From contig PFDM01000032.1 in the NCBI GenBank assembly GCA_002772825.1, positions 5,654 through 17,352 of the forward strand: DNA of 11,699 nt, given 5' to 3'. The position numbers and the translations under genes are program-made. Position 1 is the stretch's first letter, and every line of letters starts with the position of its first letter. This DNA comes from Parcubacteria group bacterium CG10_big_fil_rev_8_21_14_0_10_38_31 (GTDB taxonomy: Bacteria > Patescibacteriota > Minisyncoccia > GCA-002772825). Of the stretch, positions 1 through 7,102 are shown one piece after another. Under the pieces are notes generated by a model. The model was not told the origin of the DNA. It was given only the letters and a program-made list of their open reading frames with translations, and did not search any database.

Positions 1-1615
1 GAGCGAAACCAATAACCCACGAATTTACGTACTTAGAACCGATCTCCGCTGTGCCTGTCTTTGCCGCAATCTTAATGTTAGAAAAATTTAAACCTTTTGC
101 CGAGCCGTCTGTTACAGCCATTCTCATCCCCTCTTTTACAATTTTAAAATATTCCGGTGGAATCTTAAGCTTCTCTATGCCGGTAAATTTATCCATATCA
201 ATGTCCCCGCAACGCCCCTCGCATTTTTTTATCAAATGAGGAGTTAAAAGTACTCCGTCGGTGGCTATAGCCGAAACCATTTTTACCATCTGAGCTACCG
301 TCACCTGAAAATCACCTTGCCCGATTGAAGCATTATAAGTATCTCCTATCCTCCAGATATTATCCCCTTCCGGTGAATTGGCCTTTTTCTCTTCAGGACT
401 TGGGATTAAACCTACACCTTCATTATCAAGGTCAATCCCCGTTTTCTCACCTAATCCAAACATCTTTGAATATTCTCCTATCTTATCAATACCCAAACCT
501 TTTATTTCCTCAAAACCTCCTCCCACTTCATAGAAATAAACATTAGAAGAAACCGCTAAGGCTCTCCTCATATCAACAAGACCGTGAGCCTTCCAGTCGG
601 GAAATACTGATATCTTATCGGGAAAAAACGGATTAGGTATTGAAATTGAGCCGGTGCTAAGAATTTCTTTATTGGGGTCTATAATTTTTTCATTTAAAGT
701 GGCGATTGCCAAAACAAGCTTCATTATAGAACCAGGGGTATAAATACCGGAAACAGCCCTATCAACAAAAGGATTTCTTTGATCAGTCAAGTAGGAATTG
801 ATTTTCTCTCTGGGCTCACCACTTGATAAAACTTGAGAATCATATTCCGGAAAATTTGCAATAGATAATACTTCCCCCGAACTTAAATCCATGAATATAC
901 CCGCCCCGCCGGTAAAATCCTTTTCCAAAGACAAACTCTCTATATATCTATACAATTCACTCTGAAAATCAGCATCTACCGAAAGATAAATATTACCGCC
1001 ATCAACCGGTAATTTCTGAACACTCTCTGACTTTATGTTATTATGCGCGTCTGTTTCAATCAATTTTATTCCGGCATCACCACTTAAAATATTATTATAA
1101 ACTTTTTCAATACCGGCCTTACCTATCATCTCTTTAGAATAAAGCATCTCTATATCCTCAGTATCCCTTTTACTAGGATACCCTATATACCCCAACATAT
1201 TAGAAAGGCCTTCGCTAGAATACCTCCTTGAATCTACATCATTCCAAGAAAGTTTATTCCCAAACCGGTCGTAGATAACACCCCTATTTGAGAAGAGTCT
1301 GACTGACCTTAGTCTATTATTTTCGCTTAGTATGGTAAACGCTTCACCTTTAGAAATTTCAATCGACCAAACCCTAGAGATAAACATGAGCTCTATAATT
1401 ACAAAAAATATAAACAAAAAAGAAAATACTTTTTTATTTATAGGCTTTTCTATTCGCCCTTCAAGTTGATCAAGCTCAAACCGGGGAATGTTCTTTGAGT
1501 CTAAGAATATCTCATCCGGTTCTATTTCAAACTTTTTCCTTGATAAGATGTGTGAACGAAATTTACTTGATGTTCTTTTTTGACGAATATCTTTATAATT
1601 TTTATTACTTAACAT
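1..1615 (-). CDS. mrdA: Class B penicillin-binding protein 2 (peptidoglycan DD-transpeptidase), C-terminus cut by window edge
   Basis: This transpeptidase cross-links peptidoglycan stem peptides outside the membrane, in the PBP2/elongasome family. About 538 residues are visible from the ATG at 1615. A basic cytoplasmic N-terminus is followed by one hydrophobic segment at about residues 63-80. The dimerisation-domain motif RGVIYDRFG lies at about 111-119, and a GKAGIEK stretch follows as in PBP2 proteins. The transpeptidase domain carries all three active-site motifs: SIMK (catalytic Ser296, within TPGSIMKL), SSN (356-358) and KTG (519-521). The frame is open to the left edge, so roughly the last tens of residues are missing. 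The start lies 5 nt after the stop of the small membrane gene 1621-1893, which suggests an operon. Class B PBP is near certain. Assignment to PBP2 (mrdA) rather than PBP3 (ftsI) rests on motif style and the MreD-like neighbour, so the symbol is tentative. Confidence 0.88.
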   Translation of the reverse strand, partial: MLSNKNYKDIRQKRTSSKFRSHILSRKKFEIEPDEIFLDSKNIPRFELDQLEGRIEKPINKKVFSFLFIFFVIIELMFISRVWSIEISKGEAFTILSENNRLRSVRLFSNRGVIYDRFGNKLSWNDVDSRRYSSEGLSNMLGYIGYPSKRDTEDIEMLYSKEMIGKAGIEKVYNNILSGDAGIKLIETDAHNNIKSESVQKLPVDGGNIYLSVDADFQSELYRYIESLSLEKDFTGGAGIFMDLSSGEVLSIANFPEYDSQVLSSGEPREKINSYLTDQRNPFVDRAVSGIYTPGSIMKLVLAIATLNEKIIDPNKEILSTGSISIPNPFFPDKISVFPDWKAHGLVDMRRALAVSSNVYFYEVGGGFEEIKGLGIDKIGEYSKMFGLGEKTGIDLDNEGVGLIPSPEEKKANSPEGDNIWRIGDTYNASIGQGDFQVTVAQMVKMVSAIATDGVLLTPHLIKKCEGRCGDIDMDKFTGIEKLKIPPEYFKIVKEGMRMAVTDGSAKGLNFSNIKIAAKTGTAEIGSKYVNSWVIGFA

Positions 1616-1620
1616 TTAAA

Positions 1621-1893
1621 TTATTTATAAAAAGATAAATATTTCTTAAACTTATTTATCACTAAAATAATAATTAAAAAAGATAAGGTAAAGATCCAAT
1701 GACTCAAACCACCTAAATAAGTCAAACTTGATACGCCTATCAATGAATCTATCAGTATACCAAAGACGACTGCTTCCCAAAAATGGGGGAAAATAAAAAT
1801 AGAAAAAACAATTAAAATAACCGGTAGCCACCACCAAGGAGACAAAAACACACTTAACAATAAAACTATATCAAAAATTATCCGCTTCAACAT
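1621..1893 (-). CDS. Small MreD-like integral membrane protein (90 aa)
   Basis: This is a 90-residue, very hydrophobic protein with about three transmembrane stretches: roughly residues 5-35 (with a WWW run), 40-58 and 63-82. It ends in a short basic tail. The pattern of an FWE element followed by a glycine- and aspartate-containing helix (VFGILIDSLIG) resembles shortened MreD-type shape proteins, and the gene sits directly before a PBP2, as mreD does in rod-shape operons. MreD proteins are normally about 160 aa, so this would be a half-length version, and no mreC is seen beside it. The function is inferred mainly from position. AGAGG touches the ATG with no spacing, so it is not a normal ribosome binding site. 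The gene starts 17 nt after the preceding membrane gene. Confidence 0.72.
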   Translation of the reverse strand: MLKRIIFDIVLLLSVFLSPWWWLPVILIVFSIFIFPHFWEAVVFGILIDSLIGVSSLTYLGGLSHWIFTLSFLIIILVINKFKKYLSFYK

Positions 1894-1910
1894 CCTCTTA
1901 TCTTAACAGA

Positions 1911-2414
1911 TTATCTCTTAAAAAAGAAAAATGCCAAAAAAGGAGCGATAATCCACCAGAAAAACAAGTCATTGGATGAAAATAAATATTTTGAGAAATC
2001 CGAGAACTCATATATAAAATCCACCTTAAAAAAATGGAGGAAAAAGCTCATTACAAGCCCCGTCCCTAGGACAGAAAATAAAACAGACTCATACCACCTG
2101 GACTTAGAAAGGCTACTTTCAGGAATTCCTATCTTTATAAATAGCACGTAAAAGACAACCACAAATACGATAAATATAGCGACATTATAAGAAAGATATT
2201 CAAAAGAATTGAAAGTATCTATGAAAGAAAATTTTAAATAAGGAAAATTTATAAAAGAAAAAATAGCCACGTATAAAGAAAGAAATAAAGCAATAATTTT
2301 CCCTTTCTTAAAATACATAGTATAAAAAAGCAAAGAAACAAAAAGAAAAAGATACAATAAAACCTCCCAAGAAGGATTTACCAGTATAGAATCTAATTGA
2401 GCAAGTATTGGCAT
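1911..2414 (-). CDS. Multi-pass membrane protein of unknown function (167 aa)
   Basis: I do not recognise a characterised family here. The 167 residues contain about five hydrophobic segments, near residues 15-33, 38-56, 75-95, 109-128 and 148-165. Short polar loops separate them, with a longer soluble loop (IGIPESSLSKSRWYES) at about 95-110. The protein is rich in Phe and Leu and ends in KR. It starts 8 nt after the dnaJ stop and is followed 17 nt later by the MreD-like gene, so it probably belongs to the chaperone-to-PBP2 transcription unit. The position suggests an envelope role, but that is inference only. The full-length frame, ATG start, TAA stop and tight packing support a real gene. 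Confidence 0.7.
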   Translation of the reverse strand: MPILAQLDSILVNPSWEVLLYLFLFVSLLFYTMYFKKGKIIALFLSLYVAIFSFINFPYLKFSFIDTFNSFEYLSYNVAIFIVFVVVFYVLFIKIGIPESSLSKSRWYESVLFSVLGTGLVMSFFLHFFKVDFIYEFSDFSKYLFSSNDLFFWWIIAPFLAFFFFKR

Positions 2415-2422
2415 TTCTTTAT

Positions 2423-3499
2423 TTATATTCCTTCTTTTTGCAAATCCTCTATAAGGGATTTCGCCTTCTTAGAGAGATCCTTAGGAGTTTTGACGATTAC
2501 TTTAATCAAAAGGTCACCCCTCTTTTTGCCATCATAAAAAACTCCATACCCTCTAGCCCTTAAAACTTCTCCGGAATCAATTCCTTTTGGAATATTCACT
2601 TTGATGAGTCCGTCTAGCGTCCTTATATCTCGCTTAGCACCGATAGTTGCTTCTGAGAACTTAACATCAAGATTCATCAACAAGTTATTGCCCTCTCTTA
2701 TAAATACCTTATGTGGCAATACATGAATTTTGACATAAAGATCTCCCGACACTCCATGGGAAACAGCCTCACCTGCGCCTGTGAGTTTTATCATTTCCCC
2801 GTTCTGAATACCCCTAGGGACGGTTACGATTATTTCTTCACTTTTTTTCAATACACCGGATCCGCGACAAACGGAGCATTTTTTCTCCGGGACTTTCCCC
2901 TTACCAAGGCACTCATCACATTCTTTCACACTTGTAAAAGTTCCAAACACCGAACGCTTAGTCTCCCTTACTTTACCTTCTCCGCGACAAGTGGGGCACT
3001 CCTTCATACTTGAACCTGATTCACCGCCCTCACCATGACATTTTTCACAAGTAGCAAGTTTGCTTATAAGCACCCTCCTTTCTACCCCAAAAATAGACTC
3101 TTCAAAAGTAAGCTCTAAGTCCATTGAAATATCACGACCTCGCCTTACTCTCCTGCCTCCTCCGGCACCAAACCCTCCAAAGATATCTTCAAAAATATCA
3201 CCAAAATCAAAACCGGCATTACCCCCTTGAGCAGAAAAACCGCTAAAATCAAACCCCTCAAATCCACTTGCCCTTCCACCACTTTCAGCACCATCAAAAA
3301 CCCTTCCATACCTGTCGTATTCGGAACGCTTCTTGTCATCTGTAAGAACTTGATAAGCCTCATTAATCTCTTTAAAAGCAGATTCATCGCCACCCTTCTT
3401 GTCAGGATGATGCTTATGAGCAAGTTTTCTAAACGCTTTTTTTACCTCTTCTTTAGAGGCATTTTTAGATATACCGAGGACATCGTAGTAGTTTTTCAT
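2423..3499 (-). CDS. dnaJ: Chaperone DnaJ (Hsp40 co-chaperone)
   Basis: DnaJ delivers unfolded substrates to DnaK and stimulates its ATPase in the cytosol. The 358-residue protein has the full type I layout. The J domain is at 1-65, with the HPD motif at residues 31-33. A Gly/Phe-rich linker spans about 66-115. The zinc-binding region has four CxxCxGxG repeats starting at Cys151, Cys168, Cys194 and Cys208. A C-terminal substrate-binding and dimerisation region follows. The length is slightly below the usual 370-380 aa. The start at 3499 gives a canonical YYDVLGI N-terminus. The gene lies 41 nt after dnaK, in the classical grpE-dnaK-dnaJ order, with an AU-rich hairpin (3502-3527) almost touching its start. 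All key residues are intact. Confidence 0.98.
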   Translation of the reverse strand: MKNYYDVLGISKNASKEEVKKAFRKLAHKHHPDKKGGDESAFKEINEAYQVLTDDKKRSEYDRYGRVFDGAESGGRASGFEGFDFSGFSAQGGNAGFDFGDIFEDIFGGFGAGGGRRVRRGRDISMDLELTFEESIFGVERRVLISKLATCEKCHGEGGESGSSMKECPTCRGEGKVRETKRSVFGTFTSVKECDECLGKGKVPEKKCSVCRGSGVLKKSEEIIVTVPRGIQNGEMIKLTGAGEAVSHGVSGDLYVKIHVLPHKVFIREGNNLLMNLDVKFSEATIGAKRDIRTLDGLIKVNIPKGIDSGEVLRARGYGVFYDGKKRGDLLIKVIVKTPKDLSKKAKSLIEDLQKEGI

Positions 3500-3501
3500 A
3501 C

Positions 3502-3527
3502 CAAATAAAAGGATTTAACCTTATTTG
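3502..3527 (-). promoter_or_regulatory. AU-rich hairpin abutting the dnaJ start codon
   Basis: CAAATAA (3502-3508) pairs with TTATTTG (3521-3527). After a 2-nt AA bulge, GG (3511-3512) pairs with CC (3519-3520) around the loop 3513-3518. The structure ends 2 nt before the dnaJ ATG and could shield ribosome entry. It has no T-tract, so it does not look like a terminator. The complementarity is read directly; a regulatory role is speculative. Confidence 0.4.
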
Positions 3528-3540
3528 TATATTATAGATT

Positions 3541-5472
3541 TTATTCCTTTTTGTCACCTTCTTTCTGGTCTTCGTCCGAAGCGGACTTACCATCATTTAC
3601 TTCAGCATCGCGAATATTTTCTTCTCCAGACGAGGCACCACCTCCTTGCTCTTGAGTTTTTCCACCTTCAGCTGACTTATACATACTTTCTCCTATTTTT
3701 TGAATCTCTACTGATAATTCTTCAACAGCCTTCTTGATCTCTTCAAGATTATCAGAATCTTTAACCTTATTAAGATTAGAAATTTTTTCTTCTATCGCCT
3801 TCTTAACATCTTCCGGTACTTTATCACCGGCATCTTTGATTGATTTTTCTGCTGTATATACCAAAGCATTAGCATTATTTCTAGTATCTATTAACTCTTT
3901 TTTCTTTTCATCCTCCTCTCTGTGGAGGTCAGCATCTTTCTTCATCTTCTCTATCTCCTCGTTGGAAAGACCGCCTGAAGCCTCAATCCTGACAGATTGC
4001 TCTTTGCCACTAGCTTTATCACGTGCCTTCACATTAAGGATACCATTTGCATCTATGTCAAAAGAGACTTCAACTTGAGGAATACCCCTTGGAGATGGCG
4101 GAATCCCGTCTAATATAAATCGTCCTAACGACTTATTGTCTTGCGACATTTGTCTATCACCTTGAAGAATATGGATCTCAACAGAGGTCTGATTATCAGC
4201 CGCCGTTGAGAATGTCTGAGACTTTGAAACTGGAATTGTAGTATTCTTTTCAATAAGTTTTGTTGATACACCACCAAGAGTCTCTATCCCAAGAGAAAGT
4301 GGAATAACATCAAGCAAAAGAACATCTTTTACATCCCCCTGAAGAATACCGGCCTGAATAGCTGCACCGGCAGCCACAACCTCGTCTGGGTTAATTGACC
4401 TATTTGGCTCTTTACCAAACAATTTTTTAACTGATTCTATGATAATCGGCATTCTGGTCTGTCCTCCGACCAAGACAACTTCATTTATATCCTCAATCTT
4501 GAAACCAGAAGCCTCTAGTGCTCTCTTGGTTATAGTCATAGCTCTGTCTATATATTCAGAAGTCAACTCTTCAAGCTTAGACCTGCTAAGCTTTATCAAT
4601 AGATGTTTAGGTCCGCTTGCATCAGAAGTTATAAAAGGTATATTTATTTCTGACTCAACGGTAGAAGATAATTCATGTTTTGCTTTCTCAGAAGCCTCTT
4701 TAAGACGCTGGAGAGCCAAAACATCATTTCTTATATCTATACCTGACTCCTTTTTAAATTCCTCCGCTATCCAATTTACAATCTTAAAGTCAATATCTTC
4801 TCCACCCATATGACTATCACCGTCAGTTGATTTAACCTCTATCACATCGTCACCAACTTCAAGTATTGATATATCAAATGTTCCTCCTCCAAAATCAAAT
4901 ACAGCAATCTTCTCATCCTTTTTTTTATTAAAACCGTAAGCTAAAGCTGCGGCGGTGGGCTCATTTATAATTCTCCTAACTTTGAATCCGGCAATTTCAC
5001 CAGCATCTTTAGTCGCCTTTCTTTGTGAATCGTTAAAATAAGCCGGAACGGTAATTACAACCTCTTCCACTTTTTTTCCTAATCTGGTCTGAGCGTCCTG
5101 TTTCAACTTCTGAAGAATCATTGCTGATATTTCTTCTGGTCGCGAACTCTTATCAGACATTTTTATCTTTATACTGCCATCGGGAGACTCTTCTATCTTA
5201 TACGGTATTAAATTTCTGTCTTTTTGTATCTCCGGATCAGAGAATTTATGTCCTATCAATCTTTTTACTCCAAAGATTGTATTCTCCGGATTAGTGACGG
5301 CCTGACGCTTGGCAAGAAGACCAACTAAGCGGTCCCCTGTCTTACTTATAGCCACTATTGAAGGAGTGGTTCTATTCCCCTCGCTATTTTCAAGGATTTT
5401 CGGCTCACCTCCTTCCATAACAGCCATAGCTGAATTAGTTGTTCCTAAATCTATACCTAAAATTTTTGTCAT
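3541..5472 (-). CDS. dnaK: Chaperone DnaK (Hsp70)
   Basis: DnaK is the ATP-driven Hsp70 that binds exposed hydrophobic peptides in the cytosol, working with DnaJ and GrpE encoded on either side. The 643-residue protein is full length. The N-terminal phosphate-binding loop GIDLGTTNS is at 6-14, the second phosphate motif [10 protein letters not shown] at 193-202, and the adenosine-site region [11 protein letters not shown] at 332-342. The interdomain linker [13 protein letters not shown] is at 383-395. The beta-sandwich substrate domain follows ([11 protein letters not shown] at 456-466, [16 protein letters not shown] at 471-486), then a helical lid and an acidic, Gly/Ser-rich disordered tail ending in KKE. 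The start at 5472 fits the family exactly. The 132-nt spacer from grpE is unusually long and structured for this window. No CIRCE operator is present upstream. Confidence 0.99.
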   Translation of the reverse strand: MTKILGIDLGTTNSAMAVMEGGEPKILENSEGNRTTPSIVAISKTGDRLVGLLAKRQAVTNPENTIFGVKRLIGHKFSDPEIQKDRNLIPYKIEESPDGSIKIKMSDKSSRPEEISAMILQKLKQDAQTRLGKKVEEVVITVPAYFNDSQRKATKDAGEIAGFKVRRIINEPTAAALAYGFNKKKDEKIAVFDFGGGTFDISILEVGDDVIEVKSTDGDSHMGGEDIDFKIVNWIAEEFKKESGIDIRNDVLALQRLKEASEKAKHELSSTVESEINIPFITSDASGPKHLLIKLSRSKLEELTSEYIDRAMTITKRALEASGFKIEDINEVVLVGGQTRMPIIIESVKKLFGKEPNRSINPDEVVAAGAAIQAGILQGDVKDVLLLDVIPLSLGIETLGGVSTKLIEKNTTIPVSKSQTFSTAADNQTSVEIHILQGDRQMSQDNKSLGRFILDGIPPSPRGIPQVEVSFDIDANGILNVKARDKASGKEQSVRIEASGGLSNEEIEKMKKDADLHREEDEKKKELIDTRNNANALVYTAEKSIKDAGDKVPEDVKKAIEEKISNLNKVKDSDNLEEIKKAVEELSVEIQKIGESMYKSAEGGKTQEQGGGASSGEENIRDAEVNDGKSASDEDQKEGDKKE

Positions 5473-5524
5473 AATGATTTTAATAAAGAAAAATTTAATA
5501 GTTATTTTCTGTAAGATTTCCTTT

Positions 5525-5540
5525 TCCGCTAGCTAGTGGA
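5525..5540. repeat. Short near-perfect palindrome in the grpE-dnaK spacer
   Basis: The stretch TCCGCTAGCTAGTGGA is a loopless inverted repeat with one non-complementary pair, which becomes a G-U wobble in RNA. It is centred on CTAGCTAG and is more GC-rich than its surroundings. Its role is unknown. It may be an operator or part of the structured spacer with the hairpins at 5551-5568 and 5569-5604. Confidence 0.35.
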
Positions 5541-5550
5541 GACCGTCCCT

Positions 5551-5568
5551 GCCTGCCGATAGGAAGGC
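5551..5568. repeat. GC-rich hairpin, possible decayed intergenic palindromic repeat
   Basis: GCCTGCC (5551-5557) pairs with GGAAGGC (5562-5568) around the loop GATA, with one G-A mismatch. It stands out as an island of GC in an AT-rich spacer. The CCTGCCTGCC motif recalls palindromic repeats that I associate with CPR genomes, so it could be a degenerate repeat copy; this is from memory and unverified. It lacks a T-tract on either side, so it is probably not a simple intrinsic terminator. Confidence 0.4.
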
Positions 5569-5604
5569 TTGAAGAAAATGAACTTTTAAATTTTTCTGCT
5601 TCAA
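5569..5604 (-). promoter_or_regulatory. Bulged hairpin immediately after the grpE stop
   Basis: Starting at the base after the grpE TAA, TTGAAG-(CAG)-AAAA pairs with TTTTCTTCAA (5569-5578) across a loop of about 13 nt. That gives a 10-bp stem with a 3-nt bulge. The GC-rich hairpin 5551-5568 follows at once. Together they could slow or process the transcript between grpE and dnaK. The pairing is seen in the sequence; the role is inferred. Confidence 0.35.
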
Positions 5605-6165
5605 TTATCCCTTATAAATCCCTATTTTTACCTGGGAAGGCCTTACAACTTTTCCGTTTAACCTATATCCTCGTTGTAACTCCTCTAAAATAATATGATC
5701 TTTTTCTTCGCTGTCAACCTCAATACTTCCTATAGCTCTATGCTCTTCGGGATTAAACTTCTCACCCTCTGATTTTATGATACTCAAACCATGAGACTCA
5801 AGGACACTTATTAGCTGAGCGTATATATGTTCAATCCCTTGTCGCCAGCCTTTCGGGAGCCCCTCCCAAGCATCTTTATTAGCAAAAGCCATTTCAAAAT
5901 TATCAGTAACTGTCAGAAAGTCAGGTATAATATTCTCCTTAAACATTGTTTCTGCGTTTTTTCTGCTTGCAACTTCATCTCTTTTAAAATTTACAAAATC
6001 CGCCTTAGACCTCTGCCATCCTTCCAGATATTCCCGCTTTTCTTTCTCACATTTCTCCAACTTAATACGGAGATCTTTAATAATCCCGGGGGTATCAATA
6101 TCGTCATTATCCTCCCCCTCAAGAACATCTTCCTCTATATTTTCTTTTTTTTCATTTTCTTCCAT
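5605..6165 (-). CDS. grpE: Nucleotide exchange factor GrpE
   Basis: GrpE is the homodimeric exchange factor that releases ADP from DnaK. The 186-residue protein starts with an acidic disordered N-terminus (about 1-27). A long charged helix follows (about 28-70, rich in Lys and Glu, with KADFVNFKRDE), matching the GrpE coiled coil. The conserved IIPDFLTVTDNFEMAF stretch corresponds to the family's LLPVLDNLERAL. The C-terminal beta-domain signature ELQRGYRLNGKVVRPSQVKI lies at 162-181. The length is typical. It is the first gene of the chaperone unit and has its own predicted extended -10 promoter, with a predicted leader of only about 9 nt. No hrcA gene precedes it, unlike many bacterial dnaK operons. 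Confidence 0.96.
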   Translation of the reverse strand: MEENEKKENIEEDVLEGEDNDDIDTPGIIKDLRIKLEKCEKEKREYLEGWQRSKADFVNFKRDEVASRKNAETMFKENIIPDFLTVTDNFEMAFANKDAWEGLPKGWRQGIEHIYAQLISVLESHGLSIIKSEGEKFNPEEHRAIGSIEVDSEEKDHIILEELQRGYRLNGKVVRPSQVKIGIYKG

Positions 6166-6180
6166 ATTTATTATTTCATC

Positions 6181-6208
6181 ATTATATCAATAGTAAAAGG
6201 AAAAACAA
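6181..6208 (-). promoter_or_regulatory. Predicted extended -10 promoter of the grpE-dnaK-dnaJ unit
   Basis: On the minus strand there is a perfect TATAAT (6181-6186) preceded by TGA, which makes an extended -10 (TGATATAAT). A weak -35, TTGTTT (6203-6208), lies 16 bp upstream. Transcription would start near 6174, leaving about 9 nt before the grpE ATG and no room for a Shine-Dalgarno site. No CIRCE inverted repeat overlaps it. Confidence 0.6.
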
Positions 6209-6224
6209 ACATCGCAAAAATACA

Positions 6225-6236
6225 AATTATATAATT
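6225..6236. repeat. 12-bp AT palindrome upstream of grpE promoter
   Basis: AATTATATAATT is a perfect 12-bp palindrome about 17 bp upstream of the predicted -35. It could be an operator for a heat-shock regulator. In a spacer this AT-rich it could also arise by chance. Confidence 0.2.
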
Positions 6237-6260
6237 ACACTAAAATAAATTTTACTATAA

Positions 6261-6280
6261 ACGATAATCTTTATTATCGT
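6261..6280 (-). terminator. Probable terminator of the ribosomal operon, overlapping the rpsI stop
   Basis: ACGATAAT (6261-6268) pairs perfectly with ATTATCGT (6273-6280) around a 4-nt loop. On the coding strand the 5' arm contains the last Arg codon and the TAA of rpsI. The downstream tract is T-rich but broken by A and G (TTTATAGTAAAATTTATTTT), so termination may be partial. It sits between rpsI and the grpE promoter, where a transcription boundary is expected. Confidence 0.5.
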
Positions 6281-6738
6281 TTACTCCACTGAGGTGACTT
6301 TCTCGCTTTCTTAAGTCCGAATTTACGTCTTTCTTTTGCTCGAGGGTCACGCTTTAGAAATGTAGCTTTCTTTAGTCTTTTTCTAAATTCAAGATTGAAT
6401 TCAACTAAAGCTCTTGCCAATGCGTGTCTTAACGCCTCCGCTTGTCCTTGTATACCGCCTCCGGTAATTTTTGCCGTGACTTTAAACCTGTCATCAGCTT
6501 TCATAATCTCAAGTGAGCTAATAGCCGTTTTCTGAAGTTTGTCTGTGGGAAAATATTCTTTCAAGCTCTTACCATTTATAATAACCTCTGATTTATCTTT
6601 TCCTTTATTAAAAAGACGGACTCTTGCCACAGCCGTTTTCCTTCTTCCGACAGCCTCATAATATACTCCCTTAGGAATCTCCTTAACCTTAGTCTCTGTC
6701 GTATTATTTTTTTTTTCTATTATTTTATCTGTAGGCAT
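6274..6738 (-). CDS. rpsI: Small ribosomal subunit protein uS9
   Basis: uS9 sits in the 30S head, with a C-terminal tail reaching the P-site tRNA. The 154-residue protein contains the family start GRRKTAVARVRLF (31-43), the GGGIQGQAEALRHALARAL signature at about 93-111, and the basic tail ending in KARKSPQWSKR, matching the family's APQYSKR-type terminus. It carries a Lys/Thr/Glu-rich N-terminal extension of roughly 20 residues relative to the 130-aa E. coli protein. The ATG is 1 nt past the rplM stop, so rplM-rpsI are tightly coupled as in most bacteria. Its stop codon lies in the terminator hairpin. Confidence 0.98.
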   Translation of the reverse strand: MPTDKIIEKKNNTTETKVKEIPKGVYYEAVGRRKTAVARVRLFNKGKDKSEVIINGKSLKEYFPTDKLQKTAISSLEIMKADDRFKVTAKITGGGIQGQAEALRHALARALVEFNLEFRKRLKKATFLKRDPRAKERRKFGLKKARKSPQWSKR

Positions 6739-6739
6739 A

Positions 6740-7090
6740 TTAATCTTTTATACTTAAATTTTTCATCATCAATTTATTCAACTTATTTTTAGGAAGCATA
6801 TTTTTGACAGCCCTTTTTAAGGCTTCATTCATTCCCAACCTACCGGAAAGTTTTTCTAAAGTTTCAAACTTTTGAGACCCGGGGTAACCGGAGTGGCTAA
6901 CATATTTTTTCTGCTTCATTTTGTCTAAAGATACATTCAATGAAGACACATTTAATACCGTCACTTTTACAGGGGCGACCTCATTGGCTTTATAGTCGGG
7001 ACTTGTTTTCCCATTAAGAATCTTTGCTACTTCTGAAGCAACCCTCCCTAAAGCTCTGCCTTTTGCATCAATTGTATATTCTTTTTCCAT
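6740..7090 (-). CDS. rplM: Large ribosomal subunit protein uL13, short form
   Basis: uL13 is an early-assembling 50S protein. The 116-residue protein begins with YTIDAKGRALGRVASEVAKIL, matching the WYVVDATGKTLGRLATELA region of E. coli uL13. It contains KKYVSHSGYPGSQK (61-74) and AVKNMLPKNKLN (94-105), corresponding to the family's YYHHTGHIGG and AVKGMLPKGPLG. Compared with 142 aa in E. coli it lacks about a dozen N-terminal residues. It also lacks the C-terminal YAG..H.H.AQQP segment, ending at NLSIKD. The frame is clean and the stop is followed directly by rpsI, so this is a natural reduction and not a frameshift. It starts 12 nt after rplQ. Confidence 0.96.
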   Translation of the reverse strand: MEKEYTIDAKGRALGRVASEVAKILNGKTSPDYKANEVAPVKVTVLNVSSLNVSLDKMKQKKYVSHSGYPGSQKFETLEKLSGRLGMNEALKRAVKNMLPKNKLNKLMMKNLSIKD

Positions 7091-7102
7091 AATTAAATAA
7101 AA

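Noticed and set aside
51..546. Plus-strand open frames of 62 and 73 codons at the left edge
   Set aside because: They lie opposite the PBP2 transpeptidase domain, whose SxxK, SxN and KTG motifs are all in the minus-strand frame. The plus frames show no family features.
3531..3536. TATAAT on the minus strand just after the dnaK stop, as a dnaJ promoter
   Set aside because: No -35-like hexamer lies at 16-18 bp (the positions read GGTGAC, AGGTGA and AAGGTG) and there is no TGn extension. AT-rich DNA produces such hexamers by chance.
3145..3737. Open frames of 70-93 codons on both strands around the dnaJ 5' half and the dnaK-dnaJ junction
   Set aside because: They are shadows of dnaJ and dnaK, whose full domain layouts are conserved. 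The overlapping frames are low-complexity and have no plausible start context.
6226..6231. Second TATAAT upstream of grpE (within the AT palindrome) as a promoter
   Set aside because: No -35 match lies 16-18 bp upstream (AAAATT at 17) and it has no TGn. The site at 6181-6186 is better.
5827..6234. Plus-strand 135-codon frame opposite grpE
   Set aside because: It overlaps the complete GrpE coding sequence and its promoter. It is Phe/Ile-rich only because it is the complement of Lys/Glu codons.
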